Shown here: piece after piece, positions 52,327-62,393 of the stretch | How positions within the stretch are numbered: the first letter of the stretch is position 1 | How the letters are laid out: each line of letters opens with the position of its first letter | Assembly (NCBI RefSeq): GCF_003725735.1 | Contig: NZ_RJTM01000059.1 | Location: 1 to 64,000 of the forward strand | Reading direction: 5' to 3' | Length of the DNA: 64,000 nucleotides | Source: Sinomicrobium pectinilyticum | Lineage (GTDB): Bacteria; Bacteroidota; Bacteroidia; Flavobacteriales; Flavobacteriaceae | Notes under the pieces: model-generated | Seen by the model: only the letters and a program-made list of their open reading frames with translations | The model's database searches: none | What the model was told of the DNA's origin: nothing | Made by a program: the position numbers and the translations under genes

Positions 52327-52869
52327 CTAGGTCAAATATAGGGAAGGGGAATCAAAAAAGAGGGAAAACGTAAATACCACTATAAAAAAAAGCGCCATAT
52401 ATCCGGCCAGGGGAACAGTCTGCTGCGGTTCAGTGGGATTCCTTCCGGAAACAGGTTCTCCTGTTTTTACCGGCACCGGCTTAAAAAAGTTCCGCGAAAC
52501 CGGAAAGCTATGCAGTAAAAGGGAAAATATTATGGAAAAAGTAAACAATACGACAAAGGTTACCGAGGGAAAGCCGAGGGCGACGGCGATAAAAAAGAAC
52601 AAATCACCGGCACCGAAGCTGCCGTTTATAAAAGCGGACCGGAGTTTAAAACGGGAATAGAGATAGAGTATTCCCAGTATGATACTTATAAGTCCTAGGT
52701 TTATACCTATGGAAATCCGGAACACAGGCCTGTCTGCCTGGAAAAAATGCAAACCGCCCAATAAGAGAATGGCCAGGACAAACAGGAAAAGCGATACCGC
52801 CCGCGACCTGTAATCCTGGTAAAAAATAACTCCCAGTACTGCTATAAGGCATATTTTTACGAAAAGCAT
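52327..52869 (-). CDS. Prepilin peptidase, A24 family, without methylase domain
   Basis: A 180-residue membrane protease of the type IV prepilin peptidase family. The two catalytic aspartates are seen: Asp19 (FYQDYRSRAV) and Asp89 in the GAGD signature (SFGAGDLFF). Six hydrophobic helices fit. The zinc/methyltransferase N-terminal domain of full PilD is absent, as in many short members. It should cleave the GspG-like pseudopilin encoded just upstream. Confidence 0.85.
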   Translation of the reverse strand: MLFVKICLIAVLGVIFYQDYRSRAVSLFLFVLAILLLGGLHFFQADRPVFRISIGINLGLISIILGILYLYSRFKLRSAFINGSFGAGDLFFFIAVALGFPSVTFVVLFTFSIIFSLLLHSFPVSRNFFKPVPVKTGEPVSGRNPTEPQQTVPLAGYMALFFIVVFTFSLFFDSPSLYLT

Positions 52870-53014
52870 GATCCTTAGCTTTTTGGCAGATCAAATCTGT
52901 ATTTGAAATTATTGTTTTACTCACCTGTTGGCTTAAAGCCGAAAAAGGGGGAAGAAGCGACTTTTATACCACAGGGTTTGTATTCTTTTATTATTTATCT
53001 GTCCGGCTTTACAA

Positions 53015-53428
53015 CTAATCTTTTACCGTTTGTTTTGGCACACCGTTTTCATCGATTTCCCAGACATTGAACACCCCGTTACCGTTAAAGTCCGTCACCG
53101 CTTCCGCCCTGGCTTTGAAGGCCGAGTTGGTGGCTTCGATGATCTCATACTTATAATTGGCCGTACCGTTTTCATTGACCGTTTTCGGCGGTTCGAAATC
53201 GAGCTCGTTAAAATCCGTGGAAAATTTGGAATACATATACCTGTACGTATTCTGCGCATTGTAAATAGCTTTGAGCTGGGTCTGGGCCTCCACGCTTTTG
53301 GCCTTGGTGATCAGGGGCATGAGGTTGGGCAGCGCTATAAGCAACAGTATACCTATAATGGCCAGGACAATCAACATCTCCTGGAGATTGAAAGCGGGAA
53401 TTTTTTTGGTCAGCCTGGATGTATACAT
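53015..53428 (-). CDS. GspG-like pseudopilin
   Basis: A 137-residue type II pseudopilin. The prepilin motif is KKIPA-FNLQE: cleavage expected after Ala12, with Glu at +5, followed by the hydrophobic helix MLIVLAIIGILLLIALPNL. The mature domain has AQTQLKAIYNAQNTYRYMY, and the C-terminus (DFNGNGVFNVWEIDENG) is acidic, which may bind calcium as in GspG. It is first in the operon and may be the major pseudopilin. Confidence 0.88.
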   Translation of the reverse strand: MYTSRLTKKIPAFNLQEMLIVLAIIGILLLIALPNLMPLITKAKSVEAQTQLKAIYNAQNTYRYMYSKFSTDFNELDFEPPKTVNENGTANYKYEIIEATNSAFKARAEAVTDFNGNGVFNVWEIDENGVPKQTVKD

Positions 53429-53970
53429 AACAATACAAAGTGTTTGGGATAAAAGTAGTAAAATTTAAATAGCAGTTAGGATAAAGAAAATGAAAAATAA
53501 GGAATTAGTACACTGGATTTATAAATTTAGGGAATAACCCATCAATAGGTTACAGTAGTAGTCTAATTTTATAATATCCATAGAAATGATGTATTGTTAT
53601 TTTTTTATAAATCGTTGATATTTAAAAACCTAAGTATATGTGTGATGTAGTGATATTATGGAAATTATAACACGGCTTTTATAAATACAGAGTACAAGTT
53701 GTTGTCTTCCCTATCATTTTTGTATAATATTACAGCCGAAAATAAAAGATTGTTGACCAGAAATAGAAATCGTTGTTTAACTTAAAAAGCCAATGAAACA
53801 AAGCTACATTTCCCCAACGAATTTACTACCCTTTAATATCCATAAACCTCTTTCCCTTTTTCAAGAATGGGTATCAGTTTGTGATCTGTCAAAATTGAAA
53901 ATCAATGGGCTTTAAATATCCATTGAATAATGTATAATAATTATTGATTAACCTGTTAAATAAACGAATT
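53429..53970. other. Divergent intergenic region
   Basis: AT-rich gap between the pseudopilin operon (minus) and the YD-repeat gene (plus). It presumably holds both promoters. I see no convincing hairpin, tRNA or coding frame. Confidence 0.5.
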
Positions 53971-56900
53971 GTGAAAAAATATTTATTCCTGTTTCATTTG
54001 ATGTTTTATGTGCTCTCTAGTGCCCAGGAATCAGGGGACTATATACCCAAAGTATATCCTTCCTCACCGGATACCTATAACCTGGGGACCTATGGTAATA
54101 TAAATATCGGCGAGTATACCGGGACCATGTCTCACAGTATTCCCTTATACGAGTATACCATAGGAGATATCAAATTCCCTGTTTCCTTACAGTATTCCAG
54201 TAACGGTATCAAAGTGGATGAATATAATCCAGTTGTAGGGCTGGGATGGAGCCTGAGTGCCCATGGTATTATATCCAAAATTGTAAGGGATAGGGAAGAC
54301 GGACTGTCCGGCGGGGATATTAAATGGCAGAACGACAATACTCCGGATCCCAATAACGGGGGGTATCCTGCATTGCGATTAAATTTCTATGAAAATGCCG
54401 GGTTACAGGATTTATGGGATACGGAGAAAGATTTGTTCCGGGTCAATATACCCGGAGGGTTTTCCAATTCTTTCGTTAAAAAAATCGGAGGTGACGGATG
54501 GTTACAGGAGAAAAAAACGGATTTTAAAATAGAGACGATAACCACCCCGGATCTTAAAACCGGTTTTTTAATCACGGCACCGGATGGGATTAAGTACTAT
54601 TTTGAACTTGTAGAAACAAGTACAAACCGGGTACATGGCGGAGGGCGGAATATGCCGGACATCTCACTTTCCTCGGCATTTTTTCTCACCCGCATAGAGG
54701 ACACCAAAAATAATATCATGTATTTCGAGTATGAACCGGCGGGGTCCTCATATACTTCTCACAAATCGGATGTGTATAATTTTTTTGTTGATAGTTATAA
54801 TTTCAACTGTAGTGCCGATGTAGGGGGACTGCCTTTAAGTGGAATAGCCGGATTTCACGAAAGATCAAATCTTGTCAGGTATGATACGTACAGAATTAAG
54901 AGTATCAGTAATAATATAAACCAGCAACGCATTGCGTTTAATTATGTAACTAAATTCAGTGATACCGAAAACAGAGGAAACTTTTTGGATGAAGTGACCT
55001 TGTATGGGAACAGTAAAATAGATTCGTATAAACTGGATTACCTGATAACACCCAATAACAGGGTTTTCTTGAGAAAAGTGTATTCTACTATTTCCCAAAA
55101 AGTGCATGAATTTGAGTATATCAATCCCGAACTTTTACCCAAAAGACTTTCCAATGCCCAGGATTTTTGGGGTTATTACAACGGTGTTACCCAAAATAGA
55201 CATTTGATCAGCAAGGTGGAAAATCTTATTCTGGATAATATCAATTTCTCCTTCGCTAACAGGGAACTCAATGAAGAGTTATCCCAAACGGGCTTATTGT
55301 CTAAAATAGTCTACCCGACAAAAGGATATACAAAAATACATTACGAACCTCATACCAAGTGGGGAGAAAAAACGGATGTAGCTCCTGCAAAAAGCAAATC
55401 CCTTAGCGTAATGACAGACCAGTCTACATGGACTAAAACCGAGAGTACTACATTTTACTCGGGTAAGAAACAACAAATAAAATTTATTGGAGGTGCAAGT
55501 TTCAACCAAGAGGACTGTTCGAGCAATACACACCAGGTCCGGGTATATCTGAAAGTTAAAAACCTCTCTACGGGGGAATATGAAGACCTGCTGATATTAA
55601 ACTCGCTGGGCTATGGCACCGCAACAAATACTTTTTTTTACCCCGGGGGAGAAAATATATTTTATGTTGATGTAGAAGCAGCTACTGAATACGAGGTATC
55701 CCTGGAGGTGTTGCGAATGTGTCATGGAGGCGGAGTGAGTTTTAAATATATTGATACTCCGGATGATGTTTACGATACGAATCTCCCGGTTGGAGGTAAC
55801 AGGGTTGCAAAAGTGGAGGATTATGCCGGTGGTGCTTCCGCTCCTGTAATTACGAAATGGTATTATGCCCATAAGGACAATCTTTCCCGATCCTCCGGGG
55901 TTTCGTATCACAAACCGATACTGTGGAATTATTCCGAAGGGGTGCATTATTGCCCTCCTCCCGAGGGAAATCCTGCATTCTATAAATATACGCCGTACCG
56001 GTATATCAGTGTACATTCCAACAGCCTGATTCCATTATTCGGAAATGAAAGTCAGAATGTAAGCTATGAATATGTTACCAAGAGTGTCGGGGGGGAGGAT
56101 TTTGAAAACGGAGGGAAGTTTACGGAATACATTGTGGATATTGATCCTATTGCTTCCAATTTGTTTGGCAGTGGTAATTACCGGGGCGGAAATTTTACAA
56201 ACCAGGGCTGGAATAAGGGATTTGTAAAAAAAGAAGAAGTCCTGAAAAAAACAGGGAATAGCCTGAGTGTTGTCAAAGAAACGATTAATGAGTATAAATA
56301 TATTCAAAGTAACAGGGAGGAAATCAATAATATCATCGGGATTCCCCATGGAGGCTACCAGAGAATGACTAAACTCACCTATTACTGTACCGAAGAAGAT
56401 ATCACCAAACAAGGCACAGGTTATAATCCATGCTATGGCCAGTCGACCGGATACTATATTACCTATCTGCCCCCGGAAAGACTTGGGATGTTTGTAGAAT
56501 TACTTCAGTACAAATTTATTTCTCATGATTATAACCTGGCCAAAACAACGACAAACGAGGTCCTGGATGATAAAATTGTAAAAACTACAATAGATTATAA
56601 TTATAACAGCCCGCACCACAAACAACTGACTTCGCAGGTTACGGAATTGTCCGACGGAGGGAAAACCACCACAAACTACCGGTATGCCCAGGAACAGGGA
56701 AACCAGTACCTGAAGGAGAAAAATATGGTAGGCGTTCCGATACTTACCGAGGTTAAAAAGACTGTTTACGGTGAAACCAGGACCATATCCAAAGTGGAAA
56801 CACGGTACCCGGTAAGCACATCGGATGCAAACAGTAAAACGGCAGGGCTTCCTTTACCGTATTCCGTATTGTCTTATGATAACCATAGTGCGGATACGTA

Positions 56901-57336
56901 CCTGGAGATAACTTATGATAAATATGATTCCAAAGGAAAACTGCTGCAATACAGTGAGAAAGGGGTAAAGCCTACGGCTATTGTATGGGGATACAATCAA
57001 AGCCATCCCATAGCCAAAATAGAAGGGGCCACTTATAGCCAGGTTTCCCCGCATATTTCCGGTATTGTCAGTAAATCCAATGCCGATGCTGTTACCGGGA
57101 CAACAGTGTCCGAACAGGAACTTATCACAGCTTTGGATAATTTCAGGACGAACAGCGCCTTGTCCGGTTTTCAGATCACTACGTATACTTACGATCCGTT
57201 GATCGGGGTCACCAGCATTACCCCTCCCAGTGGTATCCGGGAAATATATAAATATGACCCTGCCAACAGGCTGGAGAAAGTTGTGGATGTGAACGGGCAT
57301 CTTTTAAAAGAATATAAATACCACTATAAAAATTAA
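53971..57336 (+). CDS. Large exported YD/RHS-related protein
   Basis: About 1121 residues from the GTG at 53971, which begins the signal peptide (MKKYLFLFHLMFYVLSSAQ); a TTG nine codons earlier is less likely. The N-terminal part (GTYGNINIGEYTGTMSHSI, FPVSLQYSSNGIKVDE, VGLGWSLSAHGIISKIVRD) is the conserved start of Bacteroidetes YD-repeat proteins, resembling the SpvB/TcB shell. The C-terminus has weak YD repeats (YKYDPANRLEKVVDVNG). No toxin tip is seen. The gene lies 21 bases before the RHS gene, so the two are probably made together. Confidence 0.8.
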   Translation: MKKYLFLFHLMFYVLSSAQESGDYIPKVYPSSPDTYNLGTYGNINIGEYTGTMSHSIPLYEYTIGDIKFPVSLQYSSNGIKVDEYNPVVGLGWSLSAHGIISKIVRDREDGLSGGDIKWQNDNTPDPNNGGYPALRLNFYENAGLQDLWDTEKDLFRVNIPGGFSNSFVKKIGGDGWLQEKKTDFKIETITTPDLKTGFLITAPDGIKYYFELVETSTNRVHGGGRNMPDISLSSAFFLTRIEDTKNNIMYFEYEPAGSSYTSHKSDVYNFFVDSYNFNCSADVGGLPLSGIAGFHERSNLVRYDTYRIKSISNNINQQRIAFNYVTKFSDTENRGNFLDEVTLYGNSKIDSYKLDYLITPNNRVFLRKVYSTISQKVHEFEYINPELLPKRLSNAQDFWGYYNGVTQNRHLISKVENLILDNINFSFANRELNEELSQTGLLSKIVYPTKGYTKIHYEPHTKWGEKTDVAPAKSKSLSVMTDQSTWTKTESTTFYSGKKQQIKFIGGASFNQEDCSSNTHQVRVYLKVKNLSTGEYEDLLILNSLGYGTATNTFFYPGGENIFYVDVEAATEYEVSLEVLRMCHGGGVSFKYIDTPDDVYDTNLPVGGNRVAKVEDYAGGASAPVITKWYYAHKDNLSRSSGVSYHKPILWNYSEGVHYCPPPEGNPAFYKYTPYRYISVHSNSLIPLFGNESQNVSYEYVTKSVGGEDFENGGKFTEYIVDIDPIASNLFGSGNYRGGNFTNQGWNKGFVKKEEVLKKTGNSLSVVKETINEYKYIQSNREEINNIIGIPHGGYQRMTKLTYYCTEEDITKQGTGYNPCYGQSTGYYITYLPPERLGMFVELLQYKFISHDYNLAKTTTNEVLDDKIVKTTIDYNYNSPHHKQLTSQVTELSDGGKTTTNYRYAQEQGNQYLKEKNMVGVPILTEVKKTVYGETRTISKVETRYPVSTSDANSKTAGLPLPYSVLSYDNHSADTYLEITYDKYDSKGKLLQYSEKGVKPTAIVWGYNQSHPIAKIEGATYSQVSPHISGIVSKSNADAVTGTTVSEQELITALDNFRTNSALSGFQITTYTYDPLIGVTSITPPSGIREIYKYDPANRLEKVVDVNGHLLKEYKYHYKN

Positions 57337-57357
57337 CCAGGCTAATCCGTGCGTGTG

Positions 57358-60300
57358 ATGAAAAACAATACGATTTTACTATATTTTTTTAGTATCGCTT
57401 TTTTCTGTGTTTTCCCGGTATTCGGACAACGTTCCTATATTAAGGGCCCGTCGCTGGTGTCTTATAAAAGCACCTCTACGTATCTGCTTATGGGAGCAAG
57501 CGGTCCTTCGGATGCCCAATGGGGTGTACAGGGAGGAACCATACAAAACTCAGATAAAACCAGTGCTACCATCCGGTGGGACGGGGACATTACTAGCGGG
57601 AGGGTCTCTTTCAATTCGTCCTCAACGGGGACCCTTACTTTGGCCGTTAGTATAACAGATGTGCCTCCAAGAATACCTGCCAATCCAAAGATTACGAATA
57701 CGGACTGTACCAAAGCGACACTTTCCCGTAACGGTACCCCTCCCAGTGGGGTTACCTGGTACTGGCAGGGTAAGAACAGTAATGGTACCAGTACCAACCT
57801 GGGTTCCGGTAGTACGTATACGGCAGCGCAAGGCAGTGGTGTTTATTATATCAAGGCAAGGAACAGCGATGGTATATGGAGTGAAGGGTCGGGTGCTGTA
57901 CATATAACCATTCCGAACGATCTTCTAGACGTACCGCCGTTACCTTCAATAAAGAATAATTGTGGTAATACGGTTTTAAGCCATGGAAATCCTCCCAGTG
58001 GCATTACCTGGTACTGGCAGAGCAGTGCCGGGGGGACCAGTACCAGTACCTCTAATTTGTCGGCAAGCATCACCCTGACCAGTGGCACAGTATACTACCT
58101 AAGGGCCCGTCACGACAGTTCGGGTTGCTGGAGTGCTGCGCGTACCATAAATTATACGGTAACCCAGCAGAAGACCTGGTATGCCGATCCTGATGGAGAT
58201 GGTTTCGGGGACGCTTCGGATACGAAAGTTTTCTGTAGCCAACCGGCCGGTTATGTGGAACGGGCCGGAGATAATTGCCCGGATGTTTACGGTGATGCCA
58301 ATGGCTGCCCGGATGAAGATTATAAAGCCATTACCTTGAGTAATGAAAATTATATCTATACCCGTACCTATCAAAAGGAAATGACCGCTTCTGGTGGAAT
58401 TGAGAAAAATGCGGATGTTTTGGAATCCGTAGTCTATTACGACGGCCTTGGGCGTCCCAAACAGGAAGTTTCCGTTCGCCAGTCTCCGGGCATGCACGAT
58501 GTGGTACGTCATATCGGCTATAATGCCGTTGGCCGTCAGGACAAGGAGTATTTACCCTTTGTACCCGATCCCGCCCAGGGTGGTTATGGTACGTTCCGTA
58601 CAGGGGATATGGCCGGCGGTACCGCGGCATACTACCTGGATCGTTATGGTTCTGATTTTACAGGGATGAATGCCTCCCAGGCCAATGCCTATTCCCAAAA
58701 GCAGTTTGAAGCATCGCCTTTAAACCGTGTGGAGAAACAGGCCGCCCCAGGTAAGGATTGGAAGCTAGGGAACGGCCACGAGATCGAATTTGGCTATAGT
58801 ACTAATACGGCGACTGAAGTACGGTTGTTTCAGGTTTCCTTTTTGAATGGCAACCCGGAGGCTCCACAGCTGGAAGCAGTTGCGAACAAACACTATGGAG
58901 CAGGGCAATTGTACAAGACCATTACCCGGGATGAGAACCACAGCGGGACCACGAAAGACCATACCACCGAGGAATTCAAGGATAAACAGGGCCGGGTGGT
59001 GCTCAAAAGGACATATAATAATGGCAGCCAGCACAATACCTTCTATGTTTATGATGATTACGGGAACCTGACGTATGTGATCCCTCCTAAGGTTAATATC
59101 TCTGAGGGGATATCTACTGCAGAGCTCAACGAGTTGTGTTACCAGTACAAATACGACGGCAGGAACCGTTTGATAGAAAAGAAGCTTCCTGGAAAGTGGT
59201 GGGAATCTATCGTTTACAATACGCTGGACCAACCGGTGATGACGCAGGACTCGTTATTAAAGGCGCAGAAAAAATGGCTTTTTACCAAGTATGATGCCTT
59301 CGGCAGGGTGATTTATACCGGGCAGACGAGCCATAGTCAAAGTCGTGGAGAGCTTCAGGCAATTTTCAACAGGGCAGCCAAAAAGTATGAGACCCGTATC
59401 CAATCCCCGGCCTCTCCTACCGCCATCCAAGGAATGAATGTTTACTATACCAATGTGAGCCCGCCTACTGGGATATACCAGGTATTTACCATCAATTATT
59501 ACGACGACTATATGTTTGACCTGGCGGGTTTAACGGTACCAACAGCGGTATTGGGGCAGGCTGTGAACATGAGGACCAAAACCCTGGCTACGGGGAGTAA
59601 AACAAGAGTGCTGGGTACGAACCACTGGATCACCACGATCCATGCGTATAATTCCCGGGGGATGCTTATTTACACGGCCACCAAGAACCCATACCTGAAC
59701 ACGACGGACATTGTAGAGAACCGGCTGGATTTTGTGGGTAAGGTGTTGGAAAGCAAAACCACCCATACTAAAGGTAGCAATGCCGCCATAGTTACGGTGG
59801 ACAAGCTTACATACGATCACGCAGGACGGCTGCTCACTCATACGCAGAAGATTGGAAACCAGGCAGAAGAACTCATAGCAGAAAATGTATATGATGACCT
59901 GGGTCAGTTAAAGGTAAAGAAGGTGGGGAATACCCCAAGTAAACCTTTACAGGAAGTCAACTATGCCTATAATGTACGAGGCTGGCTTACGGGGATTAAT
60001 GATGTGGACAATCCTGGTGGCAAACTATTTAACTTCCAGGTCAATTATAACAGGAGCCGAAGCGGAACAGTCCTCCCATTATTTAACGGTAACATAGCAG
60101 AGACCTATTGGAAGACAGCCAATGACAATACCATGAGGCGTTATGCCTATACCTATGATGCCCTGAACCGGATCACCTCCGGGAAGTTTAACGGCAGCGG
60201 GCAAACCGATCGTTATACGGTAAAGGATATTGGCTATGACAAGAACGGGAATATTACCAAACTGACCCGTAACGGTCATCTTGTAGCCAACCCTGTTCAA

Positions 60301-61686
60301 AGCAATGCGGGCCATTTTGGAGAAATGGACAAGCTGACCTACGCCTACCATAATGGAGGCAACTTTTTGGTCAAGGTAACTGAGGCTCACACAGCCAATA
60401 AGACCTATGGCTTTAAAGATGGCAGTAATACGGATAACGATTATGCCCGGGATGTCAACGGTAATATGACAAGGGATAAGAACAAGGGTATTACGGGTAT
60501 CACCTATAATCATTTAAACCTTCCTACCCAGGTCAGTTTCGGAAGCAATAAAATTGTTTATATTTACGATGCCTTGGGCACTAAATTAAAGAAAGAGGTT
60601 ACCCAGGGAAGTTCTGTGACAGGTACGGAGTATGCCGGGAAGTACATCTATGAGAACAGCCAGTTAAAGCAGGTAAGCCACCCCGAAGGGTATTTTGAAC
60701 CGAAGGCTGGCGGAGGGTACCAATACGTATATCGATATACTGACATCTGGGGAAATACCAGAATTACCTACGCGGATGACAATGGTGACGGTGTTGCAAG
60801 CACTTCGGAGATCAGAAGGGAGCAGAACTATTATCCTGGCGGATTAGAACATCGAGGGTATAATGGAGCTATGTCCGGAGTGAAGAACAATCTGAAAACC
60901 TACCAGGGACAGGAATTTACCGAGGACTTAGGCTTAAATACCCACGAGTGGAAATTTAGGGTAAGCGATCCTGCAACACTCCGCTTCTGGCAAATAGACC
61001 CTCTTGCCGAAGATTATTATTATAACTCTACCTATGCGTTCCAGGAAAATAAGTTGGGGTTAGGTATAGAATTGGAAGGATTAGAATTAAGTAGGACAAG
61101 AGGTGGTACTAACCAAGTATCAAATAGTATTAACAGAGCATATAAGGAAGTCACAAATGTCCAACGAGAGATGAACCTGCAAGGAGCAAATGGAGACCAA
61201 GCTACAGAAATAGCAAGGCGGGAAAGAGTGTCAGAATATTCCAATGCGGCAGGTGGAATAACTGAAGGAGTAGAAGACATATCTAAAGGAGTGGTCTATT
61301 CTACGGGAGATGTAGTGGATGAAGTAGGAGATCATATAGAAACGGGGGCCCTAATTGCAGCACCTTTTACCGAAGGAGCTTCTTTGACGGCTTTACCTTT
61401 GGCTGAAAGTATGCAAGTTACAGGAAAGGGGATGAAAATTGCAGTACATATGTCCGATGAAAATTATACTGGCGCCTTGAAAGAAGGAGCCAGTATTCTT
61501 GGGAATAAAGTCATATCAAAAGCTACTAAAAAAATTATTAGTCACTCTAAAAAAGTTGGAAATATAGAAACAAAAAAGCAAGAACAGACACAAGAAACAG
61601 CATTAGGAGTTGTCGGTAAATTTTTTCAGGAAGTATTTAAGAGAACAGTAGAAATCTTTAGTGAAGATGATAACGTTATTAAATAA
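57358..61686 (+). CDS. RHS-repeat protein with polymorphic C-terminal domain (DUF6443)
   Basis: About 1442 residues from ATG 57358. A signal peptide ends PVFGQ. Two Ig-like repeats share PPSGVTWYWQ/PPSGITWYWQ (about 130-270). A calcium-type segment (DPDGDGFGD, DNCPDVYGD) precedes the DUF6443 start (YTRTYQKEMTASGG). YD repeats lead to the RHS core (about 1100-1240, LRFWQIDPLAEDYYY). The last ~200 residues after LELSRTRGGTN are unrelated, Ala/Gly-rich then Lys-rich, and look like a variable toxin tip; no catalytic motif is recognised. Immunity-like genes follow. It may be an exported or surface polymorphic toxin; activity is inferred only. Confidence 0.85.
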   Translation: MKNNTILLYFFSIAFFCVFPVFGQRSYIKGPSLVSYKSTSTYLLMGASGPSDAQWGVQGGTIQNSDKTSATIRWDGDITSGRVSFNSSSTGTLTLAVSITDVPPRIPANPKITNTDCTKATLSRNGTPPSGVTWYWQGKNSNGTSTNLGSGSTYTAAQGSGVYYIKARNSDGIWSEGSGAVHITIPNDLLDVPPLPSIKNNCGNTVLSHGNPPSGITWYWQSSAGGTSTSTSNLSASITLTSGTVYYLRARHDSSGCWSAARTINYTVTQQKTWYADPDGDGFGDASDTKVFCSQPAGYVERAGDNCPDVYGDANGCPDEDYKAITLSNENYIYTRTYQKEMTASGGIEKNADVLESVVYYDGLGRPKQEVSVRQSPGMHDVVRHIGYNAVGRQDKEYLPFVPDPAQGGYGTFRTGDMAGGTAAYYLDRYGSDFTGMNASQANAYSQKQFEASPLNRVEKQAAPGKDWKLGNGHEIEFGYSTNTATEVRLFQVSFLNGNPEAPQLEAVANKHYGAGQLYKTITRDENHSGTTKDHTTEEFKDKQGRVVLKRTYNNGSQHNTFYVYDDYGNLTYVIPPKVNISEGISTAELNELCYQYKYDGRNRLIEKKLPGKWWESIVYNTLDQPVMTQDSLLKAQKKWLFTKYDAFGRVIYTGQTSHSQSRGELQAIFNRAAKKYETRIQSPASPTAIQGMNVYYTNVSPPTGIYQVFTINYYDDYMFDLAGLTVPTAVLGQAVNMRTKTLATGSKTRVLGTNHWITTIHAYNSRGMLIYTATKNPYLNTTDIVENRLDFVGKVLESKTTHTKGSNAAIVTVDKLTYDHAGRLLTHTQKIGNQAEELIAENVYDDLGQLKVKKVGNTPSKPLQEVNYAYNVRGWLTGINDVDNPGGKLFNFQVNYNRSRSGTVLPLFNGNIAETYWKTANDNTMRRYAYTYDALNRITSGKFNGSGQTDRYTVKDIGYDKNGNITKLTRNGHLVANPVQSNAGHFGEMDKLTYAYHNGGNFLVKVTEAHTANKTYGFKDGSNTDNDYARDVNGNMTRDKNKGITGITYNHLNLPTQVSFGSNKIVYIYDALGTKLKKEVTQGSSVTGTEYAGKYIYENSQLKQVSHPEGYFEPKAGGGYQYVYRYTDIWGNTRITYADDNGDGVASTSEIRREQNYYPGGLEHRGYNGAMSGVKNNLKTYQGQEFTEDLGLNTHEWKFRVSDPATLRFWQIDPLAEDYYYNSTYAFQENKLGLGIELEGLELSRTRGGTNQVSNSINRAYKEVTNVQREMNLQGANGDQATEIARRERVSEYSNAAGGITEGVEDISKGVVYSTGDVVDEVGDHIETGALIAAPFTEGASLTALPLAESMQVTGKGMKIAVHMSDENYTGALKEGASILGNKVISKATKKIISHSKKVGNIETKKQEQTQETALGVVGKFFQEVFKRTVEIFSEDDNVIK

Positions 61687-61707
61687 TGAAATATTTACTA
61701 TATTGAA

Positions 61708-61893
61708 ATGAATGGTAATTTTTTTATAGGTGTCTTTCTTTTAGTAATAGGAATCCTATATGGAGTATGGAATCTGAGAAAAAAAACTGAAGAATACCCT
61801 AATACATTTACAAAAGTGGATTCTGTCAATTCATGGGGGATATCAATAATATTGATTGTTGTTGGAGTAATTATGATTGTAAAAAATGTATAA
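61708..61893 (+). CDS. Small two-helix membrane protein, possible immunity protein
   Basis: A 61-residue protein with two membrane helices (FIGVFLLVIGILYGVWNL and WGISIILIVVGVIMIV) joined by a polar loop. It begins 22 bases after the RHS gene and overlaps the next lipoprotein gene by eight bases. Position right after a polymorphic toxin tip suggests an immunity role; no family recognised. Confidence 0.55.
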   Translation: MNGNFFIGVFLLVIGILYGVWNLRKKTEEYPNTFTKVDSVNSWGISIILIVVGVIMIVKNV

Positions 61894-62308
61894 AAGGCAT
61901 ATAATTATATTATTATTTTGTAGCTTCTTTTCAAGCTGTACTTCTTTTAATCCCTTGAAAAAAGGTACATTTTCTTTGTATGAAGATGACCAATTAATTT
62001 GCACTATTTATCGATTAGAGAATTTTCAAATAGAGAAATGTCAAAAAGACAATCCTTTATATGCTAAAATACAGTGGCAATCTAGAAATTCATTCATTAT
62101 GGAGGGAATAGAAAAAGAAAAAAAAGGGGTTGATACCCTGAAATTTTTAGTTAGCTTTAAAGAAATAGAGCAAAATAAATATTTATTAAAGAGTATTCCG
62201 GTGAATAGTGATATCAAATATGAATATAAGGCCGTCTTGGTAAAAACGAGTTCAACAATTAAAAGACAATATTTAGATACTTTAGTTTATTTAAACAAAA
62301 CCAGATAG
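61886..62308 (+). CDS. Small lipoprotein, possible immunity protein
   Basis: A 140-residue lipoprotein (lipobox LFCSFFSSC, about Cys18). The mature part is beta-rich and basic (GTFSLYEDDQLICTIYRLEN, KIQWQSRNSFIMEGIEK). It overlaps the two-helix protein gene. Composition is AT-rich, unlike the RHS core, as is usual for recently exchanged toxin-immunity modules. Function inferred from position. Confidence 0.6.
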   Translation: MYKRHIIILLFCSFFSSCTSFNPLKKGTFSLYEDDQLICTIYRLENFQIEKCQKDNPLYAKIQWQSRNSFIMEGIEKEKKGVDTLKFLVSFKEIEQNKYLLKSIPVNSDIKYEYKAVLVKTSSTIKRQYLDTLVYLNKTR

Positions 62309-62312
62309 TATA

Positions 62313-62381
62313 GGTGTATGTACTGGGAAGTATATCTATGAGAATGGGCAATTGCAGTTTTTCAGTCACCCGGAGGGGTAA
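62313..62381 (+). pseudogene. RHS core fragment (orphan module)
   Basis: A 22-codon stretch reads TGKYIYENGQLQFFSHPEG and stops. It matches AGKYIYENSQLKQVSHPEG of the upstream RHS protein (about residue 1100 on). It is therefore a displaced piece of an RHS core, the usual scar of tip-module exchange. Confidence 0.8.
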
Positions 62382-62393
62382 GTAAGGAAAATA

